From Castanea sativa (lineage: Eukaryota; Streptophyta; Magnoliopsida; Fagales; Fagaceae): a DNA stretch of 64,000 bases. The position numbers and the translations under genes are program-made. The notes beneath the pieces were generated by a model. It was not told the origin of the DNA. It did no database searches and saw nothing but the letters and a program-made list of their open reading frames with translations. Location: positions 47,957,964 through 48,021,963 of the forward strand of contig NC_134015.1 in assembly GCF_040712315.1 (NCBI RefSeq), in the 5' to 3' direction. Below are positions 1 to 12,348 of this stretch, piece after piece. Positions within the stretch are counted from its first letter, which is position 1; each line of letters opens with the position of its first letter.

Positions 1-530
1 AAGGAGCATGATTACATATCCATTCATTCACTATCCATTTCATACCCAAAACAATGATAAATAAAGTCAAAAAAACTTGTAAGATCATGATAAAGATAAA
101 AGTCTAAAATTGATGAATAAAATTTTGATAACAAAAACTATGCAAATAAATACTCAAAAAATTAACACTAACAAAACAAAGTTCTATAATTCACAATATT
201 GGTAAATTAACTAAGTTATGTTAATTATCTACAAAATAAATAGCCAAACTCTTTAACCCATACCCATAGACAACATACCCAACTACAATGACAATCAAAT
301 TATGCAAACTCTTACCTGAGATATGAATTTGCTAAGAGGAAAGAGCAGTGAGAGTGGACAATGTGGTTTTGTGAGAGTGAGAGGCAATGTGGTGTGAGAG
401 TTATGGGTGAGTGAGAGTTATTGAGGCTGAGAGACTACTGAGGATGCTCTGTTTTTGGGTTTCTCTGTGAGCGTGTGTTATATAATACGGGCTGAGTGTT
501 GTTATGTGAGTTTTTATTATTTTGTCTAGT
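1..530. other. AT-rich intergenic, no gene seen
   Basis: No coding sequence with a recognisable product is visible. Positions 340-480 hold a purine-rich stretch of GTGAGAG-type short repeats. It leads directly into the hairpin cluster that starts at 533. Confidence 0.5.
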
Positions 531-532
531 GG

Positions 533-800
533 AACTCGAGTCTTATAGACTCGAGTTCTATGCGTTGATAAGAACTTTTTGCCTAAAAAAATCAAGTCTT
601 AAAGACTTGATTTTTATGCGTTGATAAGAACTTTTTGCCTAAGAAAATCGAGTCTTAAAGACTCGATTTTTATTTTGCGCAAAACGAGTTTTTAAGACTC
701 GAGATCTAGGTGGCATTTTTGTCCACCTCAGCGAGCACAAAGCGAGTCTTTGAGACTCGAGTTTTAATGTGGATCTCAAGTTTCAAAAACTCGAGATGTT
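533..800. repeat. Cluster of stacked palindromes around CTCGAG/TCGAGTCTT
   Basis: At least three near-perfect hairpins lie in a row: 533-557 (11-base arms), 587-615 (14-base arms around a single A) and 644-670 (13-base arms). Looser ones follow near 685-703, 743-762 and 776-795. The second and third are part of a tandem repeat with a 56-bp period (559-614, 615-670), whose spacer is the same apart from a few substitutions. Arm changes are compensatory: the pair reads CAAG/CTTG in one unit and CGAG/CTCG in the next. This looks like part of a foldback or Mutator-like transposon. The element at 48360-48816 has similar CTCGA-type hairpins. Confidence 0.7.
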
Positions 801-2407
801 AGTTTCCTTTATTCTTTCAAATGTTGCCTAACTTACTACATAGATGCCCCTCACACCGCTAGTCTGCACATTTCCCCAACAACTGCACCTAATACCCATT
901 TTACAAAGCAAAAACATTCAAGAAAGACAATAGTTATATCAAATTATCAATGAGTGCCATTATTCAAAACTACATAAATAAGGCCAATGGGATATGGCTT
1001 TAGAGGTAGTTCCTAATATCCACTGTAATGGCCTATGGCTTTAGAGATATTTCCTGAATTTCATTGTTGGTTAGAATGGAGACTCTCGTGACCTGTACCA
1101 TTAAAAAAATATCATATAGCCCATAATTTTGTACCTCACTTGACTTTTTTTGGTGTTTTTTTCTTTTACAGAAATATACATAAAACACTATGTAGAGTTC
1201 AATTCCTTCTCTCTCATTGTAAGTATCAAACTATTATTAAAAAAAATTATATAAATATAAGAAGTTTGGTAGTGAAAAAGGAAAAAGAAAGAATGGTGCA
1301 ATTTATACATTCAAAACAAAGCCTTAATCCTGTAAATATGAGAAGTTTGCTTGTGGAAAAAGAAAGGATAGAATAACTACTTATAAGAAAAGAAAATTTC
1401 TATTAAAAGGTCTTTTTAAGGAAAAAAGTTACTGGGACTTACCATTTTGGACCGACTAGTTCATGTAATCTAGACATATGGACGATTTCACACAATGTAT
1501 TTTTTTTTTTTTTATTAAAAAAGCTTACATAGGTTAAGGATTATTTAGAATTTTTAGAGTAACTCTACCCTATAATTCCTAAAATCTTATTTATCTATTT
1601 TCAAATGGTTGGATTAAATTTTACCACATCATCAATAATTTTTACAAAAAAAAAAAAAAAAAACAATAGTTATCATTTTGTATAAATATTAACCCCAAGA
1701 TAAAATATAATCTACTCATTTCAAAATATAGGATAGAATTATAAAAATTCCATGAGGGAGTTGCATTAAAAACCATTGAGAATCATAATTCCTCCATAGT
1801 GACAACATATATAAAATCTACTTTTTAACCTATAACAATAAGTCTTTTACTTATCATCAAATATTTAATCCAAAGTAACTAACAAATTCGTACAAATTGT
1901 TTCCCCATTTGTAAAGTTCTAAGGCTAATTGATACAATACATTATTTTATAAACGAAATTAAAGTTCTAAGAATCAAAATCGTTTTCCTCTTCTTTAGTT
2001 GATGCCCATGGTATAAGCCAAAAATAATAATAATAATGGCTGCATATTTGAAGTCTCCTTGATTTCCATGTGCTGAGCGCAGAGCCATATATCCACCCAT
2101 TGGAGAGGGTAAAGATTTTTATATAAAAGATATAACAAAAAAATCGTGATGCACAACTAGCAATACCAATAGATGTCGGTTTCTCAGCCGTTTATTCTCC
2201 AAAAAAATAAAAAAAGATGTCGGTTTCAACTTTTTGATAGGTAAATTAATGTTTTTGCTAATCACATTATTCATAACTCATAACTCATAACACATCATTC
2301 ATAATCCATAATTCATAACACATAATCCATATATTTATACGTGACTCTTATTTACAAAAAAAAAGATAAAGTTTACATTTCTTTTGATGACAGAGATGTT
2401 ATGACTT

Positions 2408-2577
2408 GTGGGTTCCAGTTAGCTCAGCTGGTAAAGTCTTTGATGGTTGTATAAGAGATCTGGGGTTCAATTCCCATCTATACCAAAAACTAATTGGTGT
2501 CTTGGTCTGATGATAAAAAGCAATCATCAGAAGCGGACACCATAAGTTGAAACTCTCTAAAAAAAAAAAAAAAAAAA
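2408..2577 (+). mobile_element. tRNA-derived SINE, copy 1 (Au-SINE-like)
   Basis: A tRNA-like head carries a Pol III box A (TAGCTCAGCTGG, 2420-2431) and box B (GGTTCAATTCC, 2464-2474). A tRNA-unrelated body and an A-tail (about 2560-2577) follow. The 14-bp target duplication AGATGTTATGACTT is exact on both sides (2394-2407 and 2578-2591). The head-body-poly(A) order and long exact duplication show LINE-assisted retroposition. The assignment to the Au-like family is from memory of its sequence. Confidence 0.88.
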
Positions 2578-2764
2578 AGATGTTATGACTTACCATTCTT
2601 TAATATATAATATAATAATGTGGCATGTTAGGATTAGAGTGGTGAAACTTGAGTTTTACACCACATCTTTATAAAATTTAATCTCTTACAATTAATGTAA
2701 TAATTATTCTATATTAAAAAAAATTGTTACATGATAATCTCTTTTTAAAAAAGGAAAAAAAAAA

Positions 2765-2765
<1 letters not shown>

Positions 2766-2814
<49 letters not shown>
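2766..2814. repeat. (AT)n microsatellite
   Basis: About 24 uninterrupted AT units. The equivalent tract in the second duplication copy (about 6338-6359) is much shorter, so this locus has changed length since the duplication. Confidence 0.95.
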
Positions 2815-2817
<3 letters not shown>

Positions 2818-4753
2818 TGATTACACCTTAAACTTAAAACTTACGATTCTTATAAAAAAAAAACTTAAAACTTACGATGAAAGTAAGCGTAAGTAACAAA
2901 CAATCCCAAATTCATTGCATAAACATTTTGTAGTTTGCCTCTTGGGACCATGGTTGAGATGCAACAACTGCACCTAATACCCATTTTACAAAGCAAAAAC
3001 ATTCAAGAAAGACAATAGTTCTATCAAATGATCAATGAGTGCCGTTACTCAAAACTACATAGTTAAAGGCCAATGGGCTATGGCTTTAGAGTTAATTCCT
3101 GAATTCCACTGTAATGGCCTATGGCTTTAGAGATATTTCCTGAATTTCATTGTTGGTTAGAATGGAGACTCTTGTGACCTGTACCATTAAAAAAAATATC
3201 ATATAGCCCATAATTTTGTACCTCACTTGACGTTTTTTTGGTGTTTTTTCTTTTACAGAAATATACATAGAACACTATATAGAGTTCAATTCCTTCTCTC
3301 ATTGTAAGTATCAAATTATTACCAAAAAAAAAAATTATATAAATATAAGAAGTTTGGTAGTGAAAAAAGAAAAAGAAGAATGATACAATTTATACATTCA
3401 AAACAAAGCCTTAATCCTATAAATATGAGAAGTTTGCTTGTGGAAAAAGAAAGGAAAGAATAACTACTAATAAGAAAAGAAAATTTCTATTAACATGTCT
3501 TTTTAAGGCAAAAAGTTACTAGGACTTACCATTTTGGACCCTCTAATTCATGTAATCTAGACATACGGACAAATTCACTCAATGTATTTTTTTTTATTTA
3601 TTAAAAAGCCTATATAGGTTAAAGTTATTTAGAATTTTTAGAGTAACTCTACCCTATAATTCCTAAAATCTTATCCATCTATTTTCAAATGGTTGGATTA
3701 AATTTTACTACATCATCAATAATTTTTACCAAAAAAAAAAACGATAGTTATCATTTTGTATAAATATTAATGGCAAGATAAAATATAATCTACTCATTTC
3801 AAAATATAGGATAGAATTATAAAAATTCCATGATGGAGTTGCATTAAAAACCATTGAGAATCATAATTCCTCCATAGTGACAACATATATAAAATCTACT
3901 TTTTAACCTATAACAGTAAGTCTTTTACTTATCATCAAATATTTAATCCAAAGTAACTAACAAATTCGTACAAATTGTTTCCCCATTTGTAAAGTTCTAA
4001 GGCTAATTGATACAATCCATTATTTTATAAACGAAATTAAAGTTCTAAGAATCAAAATCGTATTCCTCTTCTTTAGTTGATGCCCATGGTATAAGCCAAA
4101 AATAATAATAATAATGGCCGCATATTTGAAGTCTCTTTGATTTCCGTGTGCTGAGCGCAGAGCCATATATCCACCCATTGGAGAGGGTAAAGATTTTTAT
4201 ATAAAAGATATAACAAAAAAATCGTGATGCACAACTAGCAATACCAATAGATGACGGTTTCTCAGCCGTTTATTCTCCAAAAAAATAAAAAAGATGTCGG
4301 TTTCAACTTTTTGATAGGTAAATTAATGTATTTATTAATCACATTATTCATAACTCATAACACATCATTCATTATCCATAATTCACAACACATAATCTAT
4401 AACTCTTAACTCAAATTTGTTACCTAGTTTTCTCCTAACCCATAACAATTTGTGTTTGGCACTTCATAACTTAGATTTTTTTTTCTCTCTCTCTTATAAA
4501 AGCAAATTTAACACAGTTGCTAGTCAGTTTGTCAGAATAATTAAAGTTTGTTCTCAGTTTCCACAACTTAAACTCAATTTTTTGAGTATTGAATTATGAA
4601 ATTTGAGTTTAAAAATTAACCCAAACAAACTGAAATAGGATGGGGCTAACAAAATTTGGGAATTGAGTTGTGAAAAATAAGAATTAGGTGATGCAAATAA
4701 GCAAACCAAACATAAGTACCTCCCCGTTTTCCGGTCCCTAATTTCCACTATTC

Positions 4754-4920
4754 TTGTTGCACATAAACAATTACAGATAGTTTTGCACACACTCTGTTTT
4801 TAAATAGAAACTATAACTTCAATTCATGATTCTCAAGTTCAAAATTGTAATTTCAAATCCTGGTTTTAATTTAAAAATGGAATGTGTGTAAAACTATGTA
4901 TAACAGCTTGTGTGCAATAA
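4754..4920. mobile_element. MITE with long terminal inverted repeats, copy 1
   Basis: The left end (TTGTTGCACATAAACAATTA) is inverted at the right end (TTATTGCACACAAGCTGTTA read from the other strand), and complementarity continues through the AGTTTTGCACACA region. Related copies lie at 5013-5174 and 41390-41539. There is no ORF, so it is a non-autonomous DNA transposon of undetermined superfamily. Confidence 0.65.
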
Positions 4921-5012
4921 CATTCTCTATTTATTTATTTTGCTTGTTTTTGTGATAATTTCTAAATCTTTCAACCCACTCCCAATTTTCGACCATTTTA
5001 CTTTTGATAACA

Positions 5013-5174
5013 TTTGTTGCACATGAGTGATTACACAGTTTTACACATCCTATTTTTGAATTGAAATTATGACTTGAACTCACAATTTTCAAGTTTAATA
5101 TTGTGACTTTAAGGCATGATTTCAATTTAAAAATAGGGTGTGTATAAAATTGTGTAACAGCTTGTGTGTAATAA
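5013..5174. mobile_element. MITE, copy 2, in tandem with copy 1
   Basis: Same family as 4754-4920. The sequence after each copy (4921-5010 and 5175-5250) is also repeated, so MITE plus right flank form a tandem duplication with a period of about 257 bp. This places the duplication after the MITE insertion. Confidence 0.65.
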
Positions 5175-5990
5175 ACACAATCATTATTATTTCTTTATTT
5201 TGCTAGTTTTTGTGATAATTTCTGAATTTTCCAACCCATTTACTAATTAGGGAATTGTAAATGGTCGTATGAGATTAAGACACTTATGTAGCATGAATCT
5301 AATAAAGGGCCATGATTCAAGAAAAACTAGAATTGCTTTAATGATTGTGTCATTGAGAGGAGAGAGAGAAATATCAAGCAAAACTAAAATTAACTTGGTT
5401 CATTCTAACAAATTATACGTGCTTGCTAAAATTTATATGCTACATATATAACAAAAGTTCCTAATGATTATATATTTATGATAATAAATTTATTTATTTT
5501 TTTATTTGAGAAACATACACACACATATATATGTATAAGGGAAAGGAGATGAGATTAAAACTTAGGCTTACCCTAAACTAAATAAGATTAAAAAACTTGA
5601 CTTGCATGTAAGGTTACTACAAGTAGGATTAGGATTAATTTACTTGCGCTACAAGTAAGGTCATTACAAGTAAAATTATAATTACTTAGGTCTCAGGACA
5701 ATGAACATGGTTTAAGATAAAGAATTTAGGCTTTGGCTAGTAATGGACCTTAATATCTAAACAAGCTTAATTTTAAGTTTTCAATAATGAATGTGCCATG
5801 CTGAAATTTTATATATATATTTGGTCAAATTACCCTTTAGATTTTGCAAGAGCACTATTGATTTCTCATTTATCATGTTATTAGATAATATTATATATTT
5901 ATACATTTTTTATTCGTGACTCTTATTTACAACAAAAAAAAAAAAGAGATAAAGTTTACATTTCTTTTGATGACAGAGATGTTATGACTT

Positions 5991-6149
5991 TTGGGTTCCA
6001 GTTAACTCAACTGGTAAATTCTTTATGGTTGTATAAGAGATCTGGAGTTCAATTCTCACCTATACCAAAAACTGATTGGTGTCTTGATCTGATGATAAAA
6101 AGCAATCATCAGAAGCGAACACCATAAGTTGAAACTCTCTAAAAAAAAA
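5991..6149 (+). mobile_element. tRNA-derived SINE, copy 2 (same insertion, duplicated)
   Basis: This is the SINE of 2408-2577 at the equivalent place of duplication copy 2. The left target duplication is intact (5977-5990) and the right one is slightly eroded (about 6149-6161). The A-tail is shortened to nine A. Identical flanks show that it was copied by the segmental duplication rather than by a new insertion. Confidence 0.85.
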
Positions 6150-6327
6150 TTGTTATGACTTACCATTCTTTAATATATAATATAATGATGTGGCATGTTA
6201 GGATTAGAGCGGTGAAACTTGAGTTTTACACCATATCTTTATAGAATTTAATTTCTTATAATTAATGTAATAATTATTCTATATTAAAAAAAATTGTTAC
6301 ATGATAATTTCTTTTTAAAAAAGGAAA

Positions 6328-6358
<31 letters not shown>

Positions 6359-6872
6359 TGCATAATTACACCTTAAACTTAAAACTTACGATTCTTATAA
6401 ATAAATAAAAATAAATAAAAAAAAAAACTTAAAACTTACGATGAAAGTAAGCGTAAGTAACAAACAATCCCAAATTCCTCTTTCTCAAAAAAAATAAAAT
6501 AAATAAATCCCAAAATCAAATTTACTTTTTTACACATCACTAAGTAAACTTTTTACTTGCCTCCCAAAAAAAAGTAAATAAATAAATAAACTTTTACACC
6601 AAAAATATACAAAACACCACATAGTCGACAGTAACCGACATAGTACATTCAGGGGCATTCTAGTAACTTCTTTCAAAGAGTTAAATTCTCCTACGGCGTT
6701 AAAGAGGCGTGAACAGAAACCGATTCTACTTGGCAACGACGGCACGAATCCGTACCCTACATTGGTTGTGGGCCTTGTGGCTTAGCTTCCACCGCCTTAT
6801 AAAGACATTTTTAATTATATATCGATATTTTCATGGCGGTTTTCTTAAAGGCTCACAGACAAACACATATAT

Positions 6873-6880
6873 TATAAATA
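6873..6880 (+). promoter_or_regulatory. Probable TATA box of the SRO gene
   Basis: TATAAATA lies about 150 bp upstream of the 5' UTR intron and 268 bp upstream of the ATG. This fits a start site near 6905 and a pyrimidine-rich leader. A second candidate, TATAAAG at 6799-6805, cannot be excluded. Confidence 0.5.
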
Positions 6881-7025
6881 ACCGCTAGGCCTTTCTTTTC
6901 CTTTGTTCTGATTTCTCAAGAAAATTCTCTCAATTCTTTCAAGATTTTTTCTCACGTTTCCTTCAACAAGTTCTAGATTTTTTCTCTCTCTTTTAGTACC
7001 TTCTTTTTTTTTTTTTGGTGTCAAG

Positions 7026-7145
7026 GTAACATTTTTTTTTACACCAGCCCAATTGATATTTTGTACCACCTTTTTACTTTTTTGTGTGTTACATCTTATA
7101 TATATGTGTTTTAATTGTATGCGTGTATAAATTTTGGTTGAACAG
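7026..7145 (+). other. Probable 5' UTR intron of the SRO gene
   Basis: The sequence shows a donor AAG|GTAACA at 7025/7026, a T-rich interior and an acceptor AACAG ending at 7145. The ATG follows only two bases later (7148). Such leader introns often raise expression in plants. Splicing here is inferred from consensus sites only. Confidence 0.5.
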
Positions 7146-7147
7146 AG

Positions 7148-8860
7148 ATGGCGCAAATTGAAGTTGAAGGCCAAATCTCTTTGACAATCGACGATGACGA
7201 AATTTCAGATTCTGGGTCAGTGTCCGATGAAACAAGTCCTCCTTGCGACCCCTTTTGGGGTTTCAAGAGAGATGGATTGGTTGAAGTTTCAGAAGGGAGT
7301 CCTGAGCATCACGTATTGAGGGGTAGTTTTCTCATGGGCATGACGCCTGTGGCTAAGCAAACCAATGTTGTGGCAATACATAAGAACTCTTCCTCTAGTT
7401 TGACGAGGAGAGCAAGGTTCGATTCTTTTCGGCTTTTCATGGAGGCTGTGGCGGAGAAGTGCGGTGGCAATGCTCAAGAGAGGTATGCATGGTTTGGTGG
7501 TACGAGGGAGGAACTTGTTGAAATCGTGAAACATGGATTCAGTCACTGTGGAAAGCCTGTACATGGCCAGTCTTATGGTGTTGGTGTTTATTTGGCCTCT
7601 GCCAAATATCCCATGGAAGAGTAAGTCTTTAATTTTGTTTCAGTTTCTATGTTAAATTTGTTGTTTCACATATCTTGTGCAATGTCCTCTGTTTTCTTTT
7701 CTTTTCTTTTCTTTCTTGCGGAGGCTAATTGAATATAACATGTAGTTGTAGTGGTTAAAGTTAATCGGAAAAAGTTAAGTTTTCCTTTTTTTTTGGTTGT
7801 TAAGAGGGAAGTTTAGATGTTAAGTCGGTTAAGTGTTTGGGAATAGTGAAAACAAAATCCCCCATTATTTAATTAATTAGTTTAATGTCTCTTTCTTGGT
7901 TAGGAAGCAACATAAAATTTGCGTGTTGTATATGAAGTTGTATTATGTCAACCGTGTTGAACAAACGTGTGATAGTGTGTAATAACTAATAAGTCAAATT
8001 TGCCTTCATCCCTACCACCCACCAAAAGTCAACAAAGGCAGATTAATTAATGTTGTTTGAAGATTAGATTTGTATTTGCTAATTCCTTTCTTAAAGTAAA
8101 AGTAGATTTGTCTTGCTTTCTAATAAGTTTTCTTAATATGTCACAGTGCTTTATCCTCTGAAGTTGATGAATATGGGTTAAAGCATATTTTACTATGCCG
8201 GGTCATACTGGGGGACATGGAAGTGGTTTCTCCTGGTTCCAACCAATTTCATCCGAGTTCTCAGAAATTCGACTCTGGTGTCGACAATCTAGCAGATCCT
8301 AGAAGATACATTGTGTGGAGTGCCTATATGAACTCTCACATTTTTCCTACTTACATGATAAGTTTTAAGGCCCCTTCCTTGAAACGTAAGCAATTCAATG
8401 CTCTTCTTACGTTGCATTCTTTGTCTTGTAATCTTTCTGGATTTTACTAATGCAATTTGGTGTTAAATTGAACTTGTTCTTATTTGGTTTGTTAAAATGC
8501 ACAGATTTTCAAGGTTTGCTGCAAGCAAATATTCCTAGATCAAATGTTCTGAAACCCACAACCCCGTGGATGAGTTTTCCTGCTCTGATAACAATACTTT
8601 CAAGGTTCTTAGATGCTTCTAAAATGGCATTGATCAACAAATGCTATAAGGATTTCAGGGTAAGTTTAACATAATCTTTATGTGGATTATATGTGTAACT
8701 TTGTTTTTACTTATATAATTTTGGGCTTATTTGATTGTTGCTTGTCTTTTGATCACAGGAGAGAAAGGTCAGGCGACAAGAATTTATACGAAAGCTGAGG
8801 ATAGCCACCGGAGACAAGTTGTTGGCTACAATAGTTAAACGTCACAGACAAGGCGTTTGA
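7148..8860 (+). CDS. SRO: SRO (SIMILAR TO RCD-ONE) family protein, SRO2/3/5-type
   Basis: I assemble four coding exons, 7148-7620, 8147-8385, 8505-8659 and 8759-8860, all with GT-AG introns and a continuous frame. They give 322 residues, the usual length of short plant SRO proteins without a WWE domain. Residues 1-35 are acidic and low-complexity. About 45-237 form the PARP-like domain, including YGVGVYLA near 143-150 and LLCRVILG in exon 2. About 240-322 form the RST domain, the module that binds transcription factors in this family. The stretch where active PARPs carry the catalytic His (HG[ST]) reads WFGGT at 115-119, so ADP-ribosyltransferase activity is unlikely. Relatives are nuclear regulators of salt, osmotic and oxidative-stress responses; that role is inferred by family. 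Which of SRO2, SRO3 or SRO5 is the closest ortholog is not settled. No frameshift or premature stop is seen. Confidence 0.93.
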
Positions 8861-11800
8861 TGCTGAGTATGTTGGTTCTTAACCAGCCTGAGCTGCCTAT
8901 ATAATTGAGTATTTTCTTTAGTGATGCCATTTTACTTTTGATTTGGAAATGACTGATAGTATAGGATGTTTGGTGTTGTATCATTTTTAGAATTGTTACA
9001 GTTAGCTAACAGGCCAGGTGGGCTTTCACAATTTCTGTACAGCAATACCAAATAGTCTGATTTGTAATAGCCTAGAAAGTGTAAATGATATAAGAAAGCA
9101 AAAAAAAAAAAGTTTCATGTATACAGTACTTTTTGTTGCGAGTATTGTTGGCGTGGCAATGTTGTACTCCATTGAAACTGAATGTATCACGTCAGTAATA
9201 TGTGCTTGGTTAGGTTGCATCTTTCGGCAAAGATATGGCCACGTGGGAAGTGCTCCAAAAGTCTCTGTTTCTTTTAATGTTTGTGGTTGAAGAGAGAGTA
9301 CTTTTCTATGGAAAGATGTCAATGGCCTTTTTCAAAAGATTTCCTTTTTTGTTGGAAAGTACTTTGTATTGTATGTGGTGGTGGCTGTATCATGGTGTTT
9401 TAATAAATACTTTGGGATTCACTATTTCAGAAAGATACTATTGTTCGAAGGTTCCTTTCTTAACGCAAGCCATGACTCATGAGGCACCCAAGTCTAAAGT
9501 TTTATACCGAGCCTGATGCATCACGCGGAATACAGCATCCAACAGCTATGGATGTATATGAAAAGCTTGTCGTTTTTCTTTGACAATCTTCACCTGTGTT
9601 AGCCCACTATTGAGGGAATTTACAAGACTTTGGATAATTTACTAGAAAACAATGGGTGTCTAAATCAATTGCAACTTTGCGAGCATCGTCCTCTTTTAAT
9701 ATCATTTACTATTTACTTGTTTTTATCAAATGCCACTAGCTGCATGTACGTTATACTGAAATTTGCTCACTTGTTCTGCAGTATAATGAAGCAAAATACA
9801 AATAGTTGCAGTACAGAATCTACCGATGCTAAGGGTACAAGATCAATGTTTGCGGCGAATATATGGTGATAGTGAAGATTTGAGTCCTCATTTCAGTTTT
9901 TACCTAAAAAATAAATTTTTTAGGTTGGATTTTTTGTTTCAAGTAGTTCCTAAAGATGATTGGTTTTGTTTACTATGATTGTTGTAATGGAAGATATATG
10001 ACTCTAGTACTTATTTGCTTCTTCATCTTTTTTTCTTTTTTAATTTCTTCCATTTTTCTTTTTTCTTTTTTTGTGGGGGGTGTAGGGGTTGGGGTGAGGA
10101 CTGAGGATTACTCATCAATGGGTACTCTCACATGGGAGAACCTTATTTAAATTAAGGCACCCTCGTGGGGTTTATTACCGTAACCTGGGCTAAAGCATAA
10201 ACCATAGAGAGAAGGGTTTCAAAAGAAAATGAGAAAACAGAAATTTCATACCCCAGGATAGCTCCTGAGATGACCATTGAAATAGGTGGTTGTAAATAAT
10301 GAGAAATTTTTGCATTATCCATTGAATATTTTAGTTTACAATCGGTATTTATGCATTTGAATTTTCCATCTCAATGACAACTGGAAATTGAGAAAACACA
10401 GGAAACTTTTTCATGTATAAACATTTGAAAAATCAAAATCAAAATAAAAATTTTTATACACAAGTGACCCAATGGCTCCTATAGATATAAAATATGTTCT
10501 TATGATGTCTCTAGTGAAAACCTGTTCCCTAATGCGTATTGCCATCTAAATCTCAACCAATGAAAAAGTTTAAATATTCAAATTAAAAAGCTCTAAATGT
10601 TGGTAAGCATAGCTACTACTAATAGTGTGTGAATTTTACCAGGGATGATCTTTCAATGATGGCTACTACATACTGCAGCATTGTTTATCGTCTGTCTCTG
10701 TAACTCTTCAACAAGTTTATCAAGAACAACATGGAGAGAGTGACAGTTTGAACCAATTATGGAACATATGTAGCAAGACAATAGTGTATCTCACACTGTC
10801 GTTGCATCTAGATCACACGAGTTTGTAGCCTTGTAGGACTCCCTCCCTTGCAGTGGCTACATATACAACTTTAAATCTGAAACAATATGCAGAGCTTCAA
10901 GCAAGTTACAATTAGATGGCACACGGGTTTGAAAATATCCTGCCCCTTTCATACTCAAGACCAGGCAGTGCATTTTGTAAGGTCACCAGCAATACCTGCG
11001 TTGAACAAGTAGCTAAGCATACAAGACATCAGTAAAAGACTTGTTAGGTTACTTTTGTTATTATGAATTCATTGGTTAGAAAGTTGTTAGTTTAGTTTTT
11101 ATTAAGCTTTACTAGAACAAGAACAATTTGATAATTTCCAGATTTCTGGAATGGCCTGTCATTGGCTTTTAATAGAGGCCCATGAGTCTCCTTTTGGTTT
11201 AGAAGTTTTTATTTGGTTTAGAAGTTCTTAAGGACATTTTTTCTGTTATTAGTAATCCTAGTCTTCGATTGTAAAAAATTTTCAGTAGCCTATTTTAAGT
11301 TTTAAGGGTAAGATTGCCTTCTCTCATAAATGTGATTGCTTAGGATAACCTAGGTGTGATTGCCAAGTGGTTGTCTTTCTTTATTTCTGATTCTATTCAC
11401 CATTTCAATAATAATCAGCCATCAAACATATTCAATATCCAATCTTTTCCCCACCTAAACCCTTAAACATCAAACCATTCAAGAATCCTTCAAGCTCTCA
11501 TCAACAAATCTAATTTGGTGCTGAATTGTGAATTCCTAAAGATCCTAGTAATAGAGCCCATTCAAGCTTCTGTCCTATGTCAATGAATTCTCACATATCA
11601 ACATTGTAAAATCTTTCTTCAAGACGCATATGTTCTTCCAATGTGTCTGTCCTGTTTATGACAATTAGACAGGCTGGTATGTAAAAGTTTCATTCTGTCT
11701 ATGTTCTATGCAATGCACATTCACAGGTTGATACTAGGAAAAAGGGGCAAGACCATGATCAAGTGCAAGGGTCCCAAATGACAACCGTATGCTCTGTTAA

Positions 11801-12340
11801 TATTAAACTTAAACAAAAAGAGTCACATGCCTTAAAATTCTTCATAGCTTAATTTTTATATATATTCCAATAAAAAATAAATAAAAAAAGGCCTCAGTGA
11901 TAAAAGTATCTGCACTAGTGTAACTTCAATATGAGGCCATTATTCAAATTTTGAAAAGTTATCTCTATCAATTTCTTTTTCTAGACTTGTGTTGAACAAG
12001 CTCATATTAAAGCCCAAAACCATACATTGTTACTAACTGCTACTATAGTGTACATAATTCTTATCATTAGTTGACAAATAATAGAATCTCTCTAAACGAT
12101 AGGACCATTAACTACTAGAGGCTAGCTATTGATGTCAATCATAAGGGGGAGTAATTGTACATGAATCACCAGTCACTTTAAGTCGTATCCATATAATTCC
12201 TGTGAAAATTGTTACAAATATGAGATGCAAGAAAAAGTTAATACTGAGCAACAAGATCTCCAAAATAGATTTGAACAGAATATGCAACAAGTAGACCTTG
12301 GAACAATCAAATAATGAGATTGGAAGGGTCCAAGTAAGCA
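8861..12340. other. SRO 3' flank and intergenic DNA
   Basis: The first 150-500 bp after the SRO stop are probably 3' UTR; the exact end is not visible. Open frames near 9018-9516 and 9630-9869 lack recognisable domains and run through poly(A/T) tracts. On the minus strand, a short open stretch ends a CAG acceptor near 10995 and could be a terminal exon of a lost gene, but I cannot name it. Confidence 0.4.
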
Positions 12341-12348
12341 CCAACAAT

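Larger units (their letters stand above)
877..2911. repeat. Direct duplication, copy 1 (about 2.0 kb)
   Basis: The sequence starting at 877 recurs at 2962 (offset 2085) with only scattered substitutions and small indels. The match continues to about 2340 against 4400, and then from about 2340-2911 against 5890-6477. No gene is recognisable inside. It includes a SINE (2408-2577) and an (AT)n tract near 2766-2814. Copy 1 is continuous and so probably shows the ancestral arrangement. Confidence 0.85.
2962..6477. repeat. Direct duplication, copy 2, split by about 1.5 kb
   Basis: This is the second copy of 877-2911. Positions 2962-4400 and 5890-6477 match copy 1, while about 4400-5890 is absent from copy 1 and so was inserted, or was lost from copy 1. 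The second half repeats the SINE at 5991-6149 with the same flanking sequence. Around 4320 a short stretch present near 2280 in copy 1 is missing. Confidence 0.85.

Noticed and set aside
559..671. CRISPR-like repeat array
   Set aside because: Only two adjacent palindromic units with no spacers, in plant nuclear DNA.
2408..2480. Possible functional tRNA gene (box A and box B present)
   Set aside because: No acceptor-stem pairing; followed by a SINE body and A-tail with target duplications, so it is a SINE head.
7289..7564. Minus-strand 91-residue open frame
   Set aside because: Antisense shadow of SRO exon 1.
9018..9869. Several overlapping open frames downstream of the SRO gene
   Set aside because: No domain, frames overlap on both strands and base composition is that of 3' flank.
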